DNA of 64,000 nucleotides from Burkholderia paludis (GCF_000732615.1 NZ_JPGL01000010.1:62001-126000), one strand, 5' to 3'; positions 8,943-18,528 are shown, counted from the stretch's first letter. Numbers and translations are program-made. Notes: a model not told the origin generated them from the sequence alone.

Positions 8943-10145
8943 ATGAACGCACCTGCTGACCGTCACTCCTCCGCCCCGTCGGTTCTCGGCGTCTATCGGC
9001 AACCGGCCGAGCCGTCCGCCGGACAATGGGTCGTGAGCCGCTCCGAACGCGCGCACATGTACCGCATCCAGCATCACCGGCCCGACGGCAGCACGTCGGT
9101 CGATACGGTCGTCGACGCGGACAACCTCGACGCGAAGCTGCACAAGTGGCTCCAGGAAGGCTTCGTCCGGCGCGAAGCGGGCGAGCGCGCGACGCCCGCC
9201 CATCGCGGCCGCTTCATGCAGGAGCTGCGCCGCGCGCACGCGTCGCGGCCGCCCGCGGCCGTCGGCACGGCGCCCGTCGTGCAGGTGGGCGACGTGCCGA
9301 TGCCGCGCGGCCCCGGCGGGCCGCTGGTGCCGCCGCCGAACCCGGCCTATCTGTTCACCGCGCGCGCGACCAACGTGCTGGAGGACATCGTCGAGAACCG
9401 GCGCATCCTGCTGATCGGCCACACCGGCACCGGCAAGACGAGCCTCATCGAGCAGGCCGCCGCGCTGGCCGGCCACGGCGTGCTGCGCTCGAACATGAAC
9501 GGGCAGACGACGATTGGCGATTTCGTCGGCTTCTGGACCGTCAAGGGCGGCGAAACGATCTGGGTCGACGGCGTGCTGCCGACCGCGATGCGCGAGGGGC
9601 TGTGGCTCATCGTCGACGAGATCGACTTCGCGGAGCCGGCGATCCTCGCGGTGCTGACCGCCGTGCTCGAACCGGCCGGCCGCCTGCTGCTGAAGGAGAA
9701 AGGCAACGAGATCGTCGTCCCGCATCCGTCGTTCCGGCTGTTCGCGACCGCCAATGCCGTCGGCGCGATGGGGCAGTTCCGCCACCTGTACCAGGGCGCC
9801 AACGTGATGAACGAGGCGTTCCTCGACCGCTGGCGCGTGTACCGCCTCGACTACCTGCCGCCGCCGGACGAGGCGCGCGTGCTGCAGCGCACCTTCGGCG
9901 CGGCGATGACCGCGACGATGGCCGACACGCTCGCGGCGATCGCCGCCGACTGCCGCGCCGCGTTCGTGCGCGAGGATCTCGCCAGCGCGTTCTCCACGCG
10001 GCGCCTCATCGACTGGGCCGAGCTGATGCTGCGCACCGGCGACCCCGAATCGGCCGCCGGCCCGACGATCTATGCGAAGGTCGGCGCGGAGGACGCCGAG
10101 CTGATCCGCAGCATCATTCGCCACCACATCGACGTCGAGGCGTGA
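8943..10145 (+). CDS. MoxR/CobS-like AAA+ ATPase
   Basis: The 400-aa protein has an AAA+ core with Walker A GHTGTGKT (about residues 158-165), Walker B LWLIVDEIDFAEP, and sensor-like FRLFATANAVG. The N-terminal 130 residues are a separate, less conserved domain. The order MoxR ATPase then VWA protein, with only 4 bp between genes, is the classic chaperone arrangement in which the ATPase and a VWA metal-binding partner remodel or insert cofactors into a client. It resembles CobS of cobaltochelatase, but no cobN is nearby, so cobalt insertion is not claimed. The client protein is unknown. Confidence 0.85.
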   Translation: MNAPADRHSSAPSVLGVYRQPAEPSAGQWVVSRSERAHMYRIQHHRPDGSTSVDTVVDADNLDAKLHKWLQEGFVRREAGERATPAHRGRFMQELRRAHASRPPAAVGTAPVVQVGDVPMPRGPGGPLVPPPNPAYLFTARATNVLEDIVENRRILLIGHTGTGKTSLIEQAAALAGHGVLRSNMNGQTTIGDFVGFWTVKGGETIWVDGVLPTAMREGLWLIVDEIDFAEPAILAVLTAVLEPAGRLLLKEKGNEIVVPHPSFRLFATANAVGAMGQFRHLYQGANVMNEAFLDRWRVYRLDYLPPPDEARVLQRTFGAAMTATMADTLAAIAADCRAAFVREDLASAFSTRRLIDWAELMLRTGDPESAAGPTIYAKVGAEDAELIRSIIRHHIDVEA

Positions 10146-10149
10146 TGCG

Positions 10150-11856
10150 ATGGACCGGGACGACGACGCACGCGCGCTCCACCTGACCCGGCTGGCCCGC
10201 ACGCTCGCGCAACGGCACGGTCTCGAGGTGCGGTTCGCGGCCCGCGGCCCGGCGGCCGCGCAGCGCGACGTCCTGGTGCTGCCCGACGCGCTGCTCGCCG
10301 GCACGGTCGACGACGACGCGCTCACCGGCCTCGTCGACCTCCACGCGGCCCGCGTGCGTTTCGGCGCGCCCGACGACATCGCCGCGCTGACCTCGCCCGT
10401 CGTGCGGGACCTCGCGCAGACGATCGACGACCGGCGCGCGGCCGGCCGCCTCGTCGCGATCTATCCCGGCGCGAAGACGTTCCTCGCGCGCATGCGGGCG
10501 GCCTCGGCCGCCGACACGCTCCGCCGATGGCCGCGCATGGCGTGGCGCGACCGCCTGCTGTCGCGCATCGGGCGCACGCTGTGGGACGAACCGCCGTCCC
10601 CGGTCGAGCGCGTTCCGTCGCTCGACGCCACGCTGTCCGCGCTGGACGACCTCGTCGCCGCGGCACGCGCCGCCGCGTCGACGGCCGACAGCATCCGCGC
10701 CGCGTACCGGATCGTCGAACGCGTGCGCGCGCTGGCGTCGGCCGGCGCGAACAACATGATGTTCACGGCCGATCCGGGCGACACGATCGACAGCGACGCC
10801 GTCGCCGCGACGTTCGACTCCGATGGCCAGGGCGCGCCGGACGACGCACGCGCGCCGGCCACGAGCGAATCCGGCGGCGGCGCGATCGCCGACACGCAAT
10901 CGTCGGCCGCGTCGCCCACGCCGGGCGACGCGGCGCCCGGCGCGATCCGGCTCTCCGCCGACAAGCGGCCGCTGATGTCGGTCCCGCTGACCACCGCGTT
11001 CGACACGGTGACCGACTTCACCGGCAGCGGCGAGCCGGCACGCTGGCGCCGGCTGCGCAGCGCGGCCCGCGCGCAGACGGAGCCGCTCAAGCAGCGGCTC
11101 GAGCGCGCATTGAAAGTGGACGAGCAGACGCGCTGGAAGCGCGAACAGGAACGCGGCGAACTCGACCGGGCCTCGCTCGCCCGCCTCGTCACGTCGCCCG
11201 GCTACCGCACGCCGTTTCGCATCACGCGCGCGGCGCCCGGGCGCGACGCGGCCGTCAGCCTGCTGATCGATTGCAGCGGGTCGATGGCCGGCAGGAAGAT
11301 CGAGCTCGCGACACTCTGCGCGGCGGCGCTGTGCGATGCGCTGACCGGGCTCGGCTTCGCGTGCGAAGTGCTCGGCTACAGCGCCGTCGAGGATCCCGCG
11401 ATGCGCGCGCACTACCAGCGCTGGATCGACGACGGCCGCGACACGTTCGGCTACAACCGGTTCGTCGAGCAGCTCGACCTGCGCGTCTACAAGCGATTCG
11501 ATTCCGACAACCCGAGCGGCCTCGCCTGCATCGAATGCGGCCACGAAAACCCCGACGGCGAGGCGCTGGGCTGGGCCGCCGAGCGCTTGCTGTCGAGGCG
11601 CGCGCGGCGGCGGATCCTGATGGTGCTGTCGGACGGCTACCCGGCCACCGGCGACGGCCATCCGGAGATCCTGCGCACGGACCTGCGCGCCCGCGTCGAG
11701 GCGCTGCGCGAGCAACGCGTCGAGCTGATCGGCGTCGGGATTCTCGACGATGCGGTCGAGGCGTTCTATCCGGTCAGCAGCGTGGTCGAGCGTCTCGACG
11801 AGCTGCCGGGCGCGGCCTTCAGCGTACTGAGCGATACGCTGCTGGACCGTCGATAG
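10150..11856 (+). CDS. VWA-domain protein, CobT-like partner of the MoxR ATPase
   Basis: The 568-aa protein has a C-terminal von Willebrand A domain. Its MIDAS motif is LLIDCSGSMAG (DxSxS, about residues 373-380), followed by CAAALCDALTGLGF and RRRILMVLSDGYPATG. The middle region (about residues 205-280) is acidic and low-complexity, as in CobT. It starts 4 bp after the ATPase gene, so the two are surely co-transcribed. Its 3' end overlaps the convergent sensor kinase gene by 38 bp. The metal-dependent VWA face probably binds the client or the ATPase ring; this is known for the family and not shown here. Confidence 0.85.
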   Translation: MDRDDDARALHLTRLARTLAQRHGLEVRFAARGPAAAQRDVLVLPDALLAGTVDDDALTGLVDLHAARVRFGAPDDIAALTSPVVRDLAQTIDDRRAAGRLVAIYPGAKTFLARMRAASAADTLRRWPRMAWRDRLLSRIGRTLWDEPPSPVERVPSLDATLSALDDLVAAARAAASTADSIRAAYRIVERVRALASAGANNMMFTADPGDTIDSDAVAATFDSDGQGAPDDARAPATSESGGGAIADTQSSAASPTPGDAAPGAIRLSADKRPLMSVPLTTAFDTVTDFTGSGEPARWRRLRSAARAQTEPLKQRLERALKVDEQTRWKREQERGELDRASLARLVTSPGYRTPFRITRAAPGRDAAVSLLIDCSGSMAGRKIELATLCAAALCDALTGLGFACEVLGYSAVEDPAMRAHYQRWIDDGRDTFGYNRFVEQLDLRVYKRFDSDNPSGLACIECGHENPDGEALGWAAERLLSRRARRRILMVLSDGYPATGDGHPEILRTDLRARVEALREQRVELIGVGILDDAVEAFYPVSSVVERLDELPGAAFSVLSDTLLDRR

Positions 11857-13630
11857 CCGCCGCCGTTTCCGGGGCGGTCTTCGCGCCCGCGTTGCCGCCG
11901 GCGGCGCGCCGCACCGGCAGCCGGATGCAGAACGTCGTGCCGCGCCCGGGCTCGCTCGTCACGTCGATGGTGCCGCGATGGCGCTCGACGATGCCATGCG
12001 ACACCGACAGTCCCAGCCCCGTCCCCTGCCCGACCGGCTTCGTCGTGAAGAACGGATCGAAGATCCGCCGCAGGACCTCGGGCGTCATGCCGACTCCGGT
12101 GTCGCTGATCGCGATCGACACCTGATCGCCGTCGCCCGACGTGCGGATCGTGATCGTGCCGCGCCCGGGAATCGCCTGCGCCGCGTTGACCAGCAGGTTC
12201 ATGAACACCTGGTTCAACTGCGACGGCAGACATTCGACCGGCGGCACGTCGCCGTAGTCGCGCACGATGTCGGCCTTGTACTTCAGCTCGTTGTGGACGA
12301 CGTTCAGCGTGCTCTCCAGGCCCGCGCGCAGGTCGACCACGCTCCACTCGTCGCTGGACGGCCGCGAGAAATCGAGCAGGTCCTGCACGATGCGCCGCAC
12401 GCGCAGCGCGCCGTCGATCGATTCGTCGATCAGCGTCGCGATCTCGCCGCGCACGTAGGCCAGATCGGCGGCTCGGCCCGCCGCCGCCAGCGTCTCGCGG
12501 GCGGCGGGGTCGAGCTGCGGCAGTGCGGCTTCATGCGCGGCGACCACCTCGAGCAGGTCGTGCACCCACGTCCTCAGCGTATGGAGGTTCGCACTGACGA
12601 AGCCGATCGGATTGTTGATCTCGTGCGCGACGCCGGCCGCGAGCTGACCGATCGACGCGAGCTTTTCCGACTGCAGCAACTGCTCGTGGGTGTCCTCGAG
12701 CGCATGCAGCAGGCGCCGCTGTTCCTCCCTCTCCCGTTCGAGCCGCGCCTGCGCGGCCTTGCGCTCGTCGATCTCGGTCGTCATGATCTCGCGCGTGCGC
12801 TGCAGCGTCGCCGTGGTCTGCTCGTAGCGCTGCAGCGCGCGTTCGAGTTCGTCGGTCCGCAGCCGCACCAGCCGCTCGAGCGTATCGGTCATCCCGCGCA
12901 GGAAGGTGGTGCGCGCATCGAAGCGGCTCAGCAGCAGCGTGACGACCAGCGTCGCCGTCGTGAACAGCGCGACGGTCGTCGCGAGCCACGGCGCGTCGAC
13001 GCCGTTCGCTGCCCCGCAGCGGGCGTCCGGCGCGAAATGCGCGGCCGCCATCGCCGTGTAGTGCATGCCGGCGATGGCCGCGCCCATGACCATCGCCGCG
13101 CCGGTGCGCTGCACGGTCGCATGGCGCGCCTGCTGCACGCGCAGCGCCTGCGCGATCCACAACGCGGCGGTCGCGGCGCTCACCGCAATGCCGATCGATG
13201 CGGCGCACAGCACCGCGTCGTAGCGAATCCCGGGCTGCATGCGCAGCGCGGCCATGCCCGTGTAGTGCATGCCGGCGATTCCGCCGCCCAGCAGCGCGCC
13301 GCCGGCCCACAAGCGGCGCCAGCCCGGCCGCCCGCGCGTGACGACTTTCAGCGCGACATACGACACGAGCACCGCGATCGCCAGCGACGCCCCGGTATCC
13401 GGCAACGCGTAGCCGAGCGGCACCGGCAGCGCAAACGCGAGCATGCCGACGAAATGCATCGACCAGATCCCGGTTCCCATCGCCACCGCGCCGCCGGCGA
13501 GCCACGCGCGCTTGAGCTTCGGCTTGTCGAGCAGCGCGATGAACGCGGCCAGATCGAGGGTCGTGTAGGAGGCCAGCGTCGCGATCGCGAGCGACAGCAG
13601 GACGAGCGGGAGGTGATAGGAGCCTTGCAT
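11819..13630 (-). CDS. MHYT-domain sensor histidine kinase
   Basis: The 603-aa membrane kinase has an N-terminal 7-TM MHYT sensor with three signature repeats (SMHFVGM about 57-63, GMHYTGM about 120-126, GMHYTAM about 188-194), proposed in this family to bind copper and sense gases. A long coiled coil (about 250-320) follows. The phospho-accepting His is in AAGVAHEINNPIG (about H336). The catalytic domain has QVFMNLLVNAAQA and ISDTGVGM. It lies 58 bp downstream of a response regulator on the same strand, so the two probably form one two-component system. Its 3' end overlaps the convergent VWA gene by 38 bp. Confidence 0.9.
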   Translation of the reverse strand: MQGSYHLPLVLLSLAIATLASYTTLDLAAFIALLDKPKLKRAWLAGGAVAMGTGIWSMHFVGMLAFALPVPLGYALPDTGASLAIAVLVSYVALKVVTRGRPGWRRLWAGGALLGGGIAGMHYTGMAALRMQPGIRYDAVLCAASIGIAVSAATAALWIAQALRVQQARHATVQRTGAAMVMGAAIAGMHYTAMAAAHFAPDARCGAANGVDAPWLATTVALFTTATLVVTLLLSRFDARTTFLRGMTDTLERLVRLRTDELERALQRYEQTTATLQRTREIMTTEIDERKAAQARLEREREEQRRLLHALEDTHEQLLQSEKLASIGQLAAGVAHEINNPIGFVSANLHTLRTWVHDLLEVVAAHEAALPQLDPAARETLAAAGRAADLAYVRGEIATLIDESIDGALRVRRIVQDLLDFSRPSSDEWSVVDLRAGLESTLNVVHNELKYKADIVRDYGDVPPVECLPSQLNQVFMNLLVNAAQAIPGRGTITIRTSGDGDQVSIAISDTGVGMTPEVLRRIFDPFFTTKPVGQGTGLGLSVSHGIVERHRGTIDVTSEPGRGTTFCIRLPVRRAAGGNAGAKTAPETAAAIDGPAAYRSVR

Positions 13631-13688
13631 GGTCGAGCGCCCGGTTCGAGGTGAGTGCGTCGCCGCGGCCGGCGGGCCGCGCCCGGCG

Positions 13689-15101
13689 TCACGCGGACGG
13701 CTCGTCCCCGTTCGGCGCCTGCGTCGTCGCCCCCTTGCCCGCCAGTACGAGGATGTCGAACGGCGTCCCCTCGCGCGTCTCGAAGCGCCGCACGAGTTCG
13801 ATCTGGTGTGCCGACATCACGCTGCCCTTCGTCATCAGCAGCACGCCGCGATGCGTGCGCAGATCGTCGGCGAGCTGCATCCCGTCGCGCAGTTGCGCCG
13901 ACTTGATCGACGCCACGGACGCCGCGATGCCGAGGCTGGCCGGATCCCGCATCAGCTCGCCCAGCCGGTCGACGATCCGCGGGTCGTAGCGCAGGCCGGC
14001 CTGCGAGCGCATCGCGTCGAGCGCCAGCTCGACCGAATGCGGCGCGCCGATGTCGCCCTTGCGCAGCCCTTCGAAATCGCGCACGACCGCCACGATCCGC
14101 GAGCCGAACGGGATCGAATCGCCCGCCAGCCCGTCCGGCGTGCCGCGCCCGTTGAACCGTTCGTACTGGTGCAGCACGATCGACGCGACCCGGTGCAGTT
14201 GCGCGACCGGCATCAGCACCATTTGCGCGCGCAGCGGATGCTGCTGGAACAGCCCGTGTTCTTCCGCCGTCATCCGCCCGGGCGGCTTGCGCAGCAATTC
14301 GTCCGGCAGCGACAACTTGCCGATGCCGTGCAGCAGCCCCGCGAAATAGACGTCCTGCGCGTGCAGCTCGCCCAGCTCCAGCGACAGCGCGAGCCGGCGC
14401 GAGATCTCGCCGACCCGCATCGCGTGCCCGCCCGCGTCCCCGCAGCGCAACTCGATCATGCTCGCGCACACCTGGACCATCGCGGTAAAGCTGCTTTTCA
14501 GGTCGCGTTGCGCGGCCTCGAGGAACAGCACCGTCTGGCCGAGTTCTTCCGTGCGTGCGCGCACCTGCGCTTCGAGCGCCGTGTTGAAACGGCGCAGCGC
14601 TTCGTTCTGCGCCTCGTTCTGCGCGGCCAGCCGCGCCGCTTCGCGCCGCAAGCGCCGTTGCTCCAGCGCCTGTTCGATGGTCAGCAGCAGGTCGTGGTCG
14701 TCCCACGGCTTGTTCAGGTAGCGATAGACGCCGCCTTCGTTGACGGCCTGCACGACCGACGCGATCTCCGCATAGCCGGTCAGCAGGATGCGCATCGTGT
14801 CCGGGTAGCGCGCCCGTGCGACGGAGAGGAACTCCGCGCCGCTCATGCCCGGCATCCGCATGTCGGACACGATCAGGTCGACTTCGGTCGACGCCAGTAT
14901 CTCGAGCGCGGCCTCGCCGCTTTCCGCGATCAGGATCTCGTAGCCCGCGGGCCGGAACACGCGCCGGAGCGCCGACAGCACGCTCGGCTCGTCGTCGACC
15001 AGCAGGATCGACGGCGCGCCGCCCGCATCGCCGGATGTCGCTGCCGCGCCGGTCGCGTCAGGCGCTGGCGCAATCGGCCCGCTCGTTGCGGATATCGTCA
15101 T
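13689..15101 (-). CDS. Response regulator with degenerate HD-GYP domain
   Basis: The 470-aa protein has a receiver domain (acidic pair D36/D37, phospho-acceptor about D80 in DLIVSDMRMPG, T108, K131), a coiled-coil linker (about 140-205) and an RpfG-like HD-GYP output domain. Intact HD-GYP enzymes hydrolyse cyclic-di-GMP. Here HDIGK reads HGIGK (Gly at about 259) and GYP reads GTP (about 320-322), and the following VAD-Y-DAL is VVRDFEGL, so phosphodiesterase activity is doubtful. I chose the ATG at 15101 (GAGG 6 nt upstream); an earlier ATG at 15144 is possible. It is upstream of, and probably co-transcribed with, the MHYT kinase. Confidence 0.88.
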   Translation of the reverse strand: MTISATSGPIAPAPDATGAAATSGDAGGAPSILLVDDEPSVLSALRRVFRPAGYEILIAESGEAALEILASTEVDLIVSDMRMPGMSGAEFLSVARARYPDTMRILLTGYAEIASVVQAVNEGGVYRYLNKPWDDHDLLLTIEQALEQRRLRREAARLAAQNEAQNEALRRFNTALEAQVRARTEELGQTVLFLEAAQRDLKSSFTAMVQVCASMIELRCGDAGGHAMRVGEISRRLALSLELGELHAQDVYFAGLLHGIGKLSLPDELLRKPPGRMTAEEHGLFQQHPLRAQMVLMPVAQLHRVASIVLHQYERFNGRGTPDGLAGDSIPFGSRIVAVVRDFEGLRKGDIGAPHSVELALDAMRSQAGLRYDPRIVDRLGELMRDPASLGIAASVASIKSAQLRDGMQLADDLRTHRGVLLMTKGSVMSAHQIELVRRFETREGTPFDILVLAGKGATTQAPNGDEPSA

Positions 15102-15228
15102 GATTGGCCTCGGGTCATGAAATCTGGACTCTCCCTGCAACATCGGCCGGCGCCGCGCATTCCGTATCCGGGAAAACGCTGATGCAACCGTCCGGTGCGG
15201 CGGTGCGCCGGATGCGGCAACGCGCGAA

Positions 15229-15678
15229 CTACGCCGTTGCCGGCCCCGGTTCGCGCACGTAGTAGATGTCCCATTCCGCCTCGTCGGTCTGCACGAAGCC
15301 GTGGCGTGCGTAGAAGCGGTTCGAGTCGCTGCCGCGCAGCGCGCCGACGCGAACGGGCACGCGCCGCGCGTCGGCCTGCGCCAGGACGTTGCGCAGCACG
15401 GCCGCGCCGATGCCCTTGCCCTGATGCGCGGGCACGATGTACAGGTGATCGAGCAGCCAGTGGTCGTCCTTCGGACGGACCACGAAGAAGCCCGCGCGCA
15501 CGCCGTCGGCTTCGATGAAGCGGCACAGCGCCGGGTCGAACGACGCGAGAAAGCGCTCGCGCGCCCGTTGCGGATCGAAGCGGCCGATGCGCTCGAGGCT
15601 GTCGCGCATCGCCGCGATGCGGATCGCCACCAGCGTGTCGGCGTCGGATGGCGTGGCAAGAGGGAAGGTCAGGTTCAT
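15229..15678 (-). CDS. GNAT-family N-acetyltransferase
   Basis: The 149-aa GNAT protein has the acetyl-CoA loop HLYIVPAHQGKGIGAAVL (Q-x-x-G-x-G) and the closing segment SNRFYARHGFVQTDE. The start is probably the ATG at 15678. A GTG at 15714 would add 12 residues. It lies 127 bp upstream of the response regulator on the same strand. The acetylated substrate is unknown. Confidence 0.8.
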   Translation of the reverse strand: MNLTFPLATPSDADTLVAIRIAAMRDSLERIGRFDPQRARERFLASFDPALCRFIEADGVRAGFFVVRPKDDHWLLDHLYIVPAHQGKGIGAAVLRNVLAQADARRVPVRVGALRGSDSNRFYARHGFVQTDEAEWDIYYVREPGPATA

Positions 15679-15775
15679 GGGCAGGTCGCGCTGGGGCGGA
15701 GAAACGTCCGGCACCGCCGCGCGGGCATCGCAGGCCTCGCGCGGCGCGAGCCGGCGGCGGAACGGACGGCGCCCG

Positions 15776-16213
15776 TCAGGGCGTCTCGATGCCTTCCGCC
15801 CGGGTGGCGAGGAAGCGCAGGTACTTGCCGTCCTCGTCCTCGAACAATTCCGGCCCGCCGCCCATGTAGGCGCGCATCAGCTCGTCGGCCGCGCGGTCGA
15901 GATCGCCCAGTTCGAACCGGCACTGACCGAGCCTCAGGTGCAGGAACGGATTGCCGATCGCGTTCGGAAAATGCATCGAATCGCTCAACGCGTCGCGGCC
16001 GGCCGCGTAGTCCGCCTGATGGAAATTCACGTCGCCGATGGCGGCCATCAGCCAGGTACCGGCTTCCCATTGCGTCCGGGGTTCGGGCAGCAGGTCGAAG
16101 CCTTCCCGGAATTTCGCCAGCGCGCCGTCATAGTCCCCGTCTTCCATCAGTGCGTCGCCCGCGTCGCTCAGCGCGCCGATCCGTTCGTACAGCGCGTTGT
16201 CCAGTTCTGCCAT
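15776..16213 (-). CDS. Tetratricopeptide-repeat-like protein
   Basis: The 145-aa, mostly acidic and helical protein has TPR-like motifs, for example GDALMEDGDYDGALAKFREG, then FLHLRLGQCRFELGDLDRAADELMRAY. TPR folds mediate protein contacts and no enzymatic motif is present. The ATG follows aggaactcgac. It sits alone, about 100 bp upstream of the GNAT gene on the same strand. Similar small TPR proteins occur next to toxin/immunity genes, but nothing nearby supports that here. Confidence 0.7.
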   Translation of the reverse strand: MAELDNALYERIGALSDAGDALMEDGDYDGALAKFREGFDLLPEPRTQWEAGTWLMAAIGDVNFHQADYAAGRDALSDSMHFPNAIGNPFLHLRLGQCRFELGDLDRAADELMRAYMGGGPELFEDEDGKYLRFLATRAEGIETP

Positions 16214-16702
16214 GTCGAGTTCCTGTTCCGGAGTGGAGTGAAGGCCGGCCTGTGCCGCCAATGGTTGTGTCGTGTTCGTTGCGTTGCGATCGCCGCGTCG
16301 CGCGGCGCGGCACACCGTTGCGTCGGCGTGCTTGCGTTCCAGCATACCCGAGCGCGATGACCCGCGCGTTTCGACTTTCGGCCAACCGGCCCGGCCGCCG
16401 GCGGACGACCGATCGTCGCGGCCGTGACGTCGGCGCAGTTGCCTGTCGCACCGGACTCGGCACGGCGCGCTGCACCGGCGCATTCCGGGAACTACCCTGA
16501 ACGCCCTGAACGCCCGCCGGCACGACCGATGCGGCACCTCCACGCACCCGCTTTCCGGCGACACCGCACGATGCAATCGACCGCCGCCGCCCCGGTCGTG
16601 CGCGCGACCACGCACCGTCAGCCGACGACCGCGGCGGTTGTGACGCGGCGATCGGCGTGGCAGGATGCCTGTTCGTCTGACGGTTACCGGGAGCCGGATA
16701 CG
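16214..16702. other. Intergenic gap with no gene seen
   Basis: The 489-bp region lies between the divergent TPR gene and the ABC membrane protein. The frame of the downstream gene is open into it, but there is no ribosome site and the residues are Arg/Pro-rich. The region presumably contains the two promoters. Confidence 0.4.
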
Positions 16703-17893
16703 ATGTTGTCTTGCCGACTGAGGTGGTACGCAATCGCGACCTCGAACCTGCTGCGCAGGCACTGGCAGGCGTTGCTGCTGCTGGCGGCGCTGCTGCTGCC
16801 GGCGATGCCGGTGTTCTCGCAGACGCGGATTCTGGGCGCCCCGGTACTCGCGGCACTGGCGCCGTCGCACGACATCGAATGGCGCTTCGCATGGGTGATC
16901 CTGCTCGAGGCGGTGGGCATCCTGTGGGTCCTGGCGCAGCGCACCGCCATCACCGGCGGCCCGTTCGCCGCCTTCCTCGCGTCCCTGCCGGTGCCCGACG
17001 GCCGCCGTCGCGCCGTCGACGCCGTCGTCGTGATCGTCGCGAGCACGCCGCTGCTGCTGCCGGTGGCGGCCGCCGCCGTTGCGCTCGCGTTTCTGCCCCA
17101 GAAGGCCGTCAACTATCTGTTCGTTCTCGGCCTGTTCCTGAGCACGCTGGGGTGGCAGTTGACGGCGCTGTCGCGCCATGCGCGCAACGCCGTCGCGCTG
17201 ATCGTCGCCAACGTGATGCTGGTCGGCGGCTTTCACGCCGACGGCGCGTTGCGCCCGGTGCTGCTGGCCATGGCGTCGTTGCTCGCGGCATTCGCGATCG
17301 TCCATACCGCCCGGCGCTCGACCACCCGGTCGGGTGCGTTCTCGCGCCGCGTCACCGCTTCCGTCCGGCCGCGGATGCGAAACGCGCTGTCGCCGATGGC
17401 CCGCCTGCAGATCGGCATCGTGCGGGACCGTGCCGCGAGCACGCTCGGACACTGCCTGATGATGGGCGCGGTCGCGGCGGCCACGTGCTTCCTGCTCGTC
17501 CTCTGGGATTTCGACAGGCGCGCCGTTCCGCTGACGCTGATCGCGCAGGCCGTCGTGGCCCTGATCGCGGCGACGACCTACCGCGACTTGCGGGCGGCGC
17601 ACGAGCGGGCCGCCCACTTCATGCGCTCGCTGCCGCTATCGGCCTTCGCGAAGCGTCGGGCCGACTGGCTGACCGTGGCCGCGCTCGCGCTGCCGTTCGC
17701 CGCCGTCGCGCCGCTGGTGCTGGTGGCGCATGGCGTGCTGTCCTGGGCGATGGCGGCGGCGCTCGTGGGTTCGGCCGCGCCGCTCCTCGCATTGCACTAC
17801 TTGCCGCAACGTTATGCGTCGCGGCAATCCGTGTTGCTTGGCATACTGTTGACCGTGACCTGGGTCACGCTCACCTGGCCAATCTTCGTCTGA
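16703..17893 (+). CDS. Putative ABC-exporter membrane protein
   Basis: The 396-aa, very hydrophobic protein has about 9-11 transmembrane helices and no recognised motif. The ATG at 16703 is preceded by GGGAG. An ABC ATPase gene starts 11 bp after its stop, so this is most likely the membrane half of an ABC transporter or ABC-2-like system. The large cytoplasmic stretch around SGAFSRRVTASVRPRMRNAL separates two helical halves. The substrate is unknown, and the assignment rests on context and topology only. Confidence 0.7.
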   Translation: MLSCRLRWYAIATSNLLRRHWQALLLLAALLLPAMPVFSQTRILGAPVLAALAPSHDIEWRFAWVILLEAVGILWVLAQRTAITGGPFAAFLASLPVPDGRRRAVDAVVVIVASTPLLLPVAAAAVALAFLPQKAVNYLFVLGLFLSTLGWQLTALSRHARNAVALIVANVMLVGGFHADGALRPVLLAMASLLAAFAIVHTARRSTTRSGAFSRRVTASVRPRMRNALSPMARLQIGIVRDRAASTLGHCLMMGAVAAATCFLLVLWDFDRRAVPLTLIAQAVVALIAATTYRDLRAAHERAAHFMRSLPLSAFAKRRADWLTVAALALPFAAVAPLVLVAHGVLSWAMAAALVGSAAPLLALHYLPQRYASRQSVLLGILLTVTWVTLTWPIFV

Positions 17894-17904
17894 TCAACCG
17901 CTCC

Positions 17905-18528
17905 ATGCTCCGCTTCGACAATCTCGGCAAGCGCTACGACAAGCGCATCATCTTCAACAGGCTCAACTACACCTCCGGCGCCGGATGCGTGGCGCTGTGC
18001 GACGAAAACGGCAGCGGCAAGTCGACGTTGCTCGGCATTCTCGCCGGCGCGATCGAGGCAGACGAAGGCGAGGTATGGCTCGGCGGCCATTCGCTGCGGA
18101 CCGCGCCGCTCGACGCGAAATCCGTGCTGGCGTACGTGCCGGACGATTGCCTCGCGTATCCGTTCCAGACGGGGCGGGCGTTTCTCGACCTGGTGGCGGC
18201 CGCCAAGAAGACCGTCGTCGATTCCCGCGTGCTCGAGCTGGCCGACCGCTTCGGGCTGGCTCCGCACCTGGACAAGCGTTTCGAGCAGATGTCGCTCGGC
18301 ACGCGCAAGAAGCTGTTCCTGACGGCGACGACGCTCGGCGCGCCCGCCGTCGTGATCGCCGACGAACCGGGCAACGGGCTCGATGCCGCCGCGCGCGCCG
18401 TTCTCGTCGACCTGTTCAAGACCCTGGCCGCCGACCGCGCGGTCTTTTTCTCGAGCCACGACCTGGCGCTCGCGCGGGCCTGCGACGCGACGATCACGAA
18501 CTTCGCCGGGCTCGGCATGCGCGGATAG
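17905..18528 (+). CDS. ABC transporter ATP-binding protein with atypical Walker A
   Basis: The 207-aa single nucleotide-binding domain has Walker A CDENGSGKST, an ABC signature QMSLGTRKKL (a common variant of LSGGQ), Walker B VVIADEPGNGLD and H-loop FFSSHD. The first Gly of the Walker A consensus (GxxGxGKS) is Asp here. The P-loop Lys and Ser are kept, so ATP binding is still likely. It follows the membrane-protein gene by 11 bp and should power it. The domain is short and has no extra C-terminal regulatory part. Confidence 0.85.
   Translation: MLRFDNLGKRYDKRIIFNRLNYTSGAGCVALCDENGSGKSTLLGILAGAIEADEGEVWLGGHSLRTAPLDAKSVLAYVPDDCLAYPFQTGRAFLDLVAAAKKTVVDSRVLELADRFGLAPHLDKRFEQMSLGTRKKLFLTATTLGAPAVVIADEPGNGLDAAARAVLVDLFKTLAADRAVFFSSHDLALARACDATITNFAGLGMRG

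Noticed and set aside
8943-11856. Identity as cobaltochelatase CobS/CobT.
   Set aside because: Similarity is only at the level of the MoxR-VWA pair. No cobN or other cobalamin gene is nearby.
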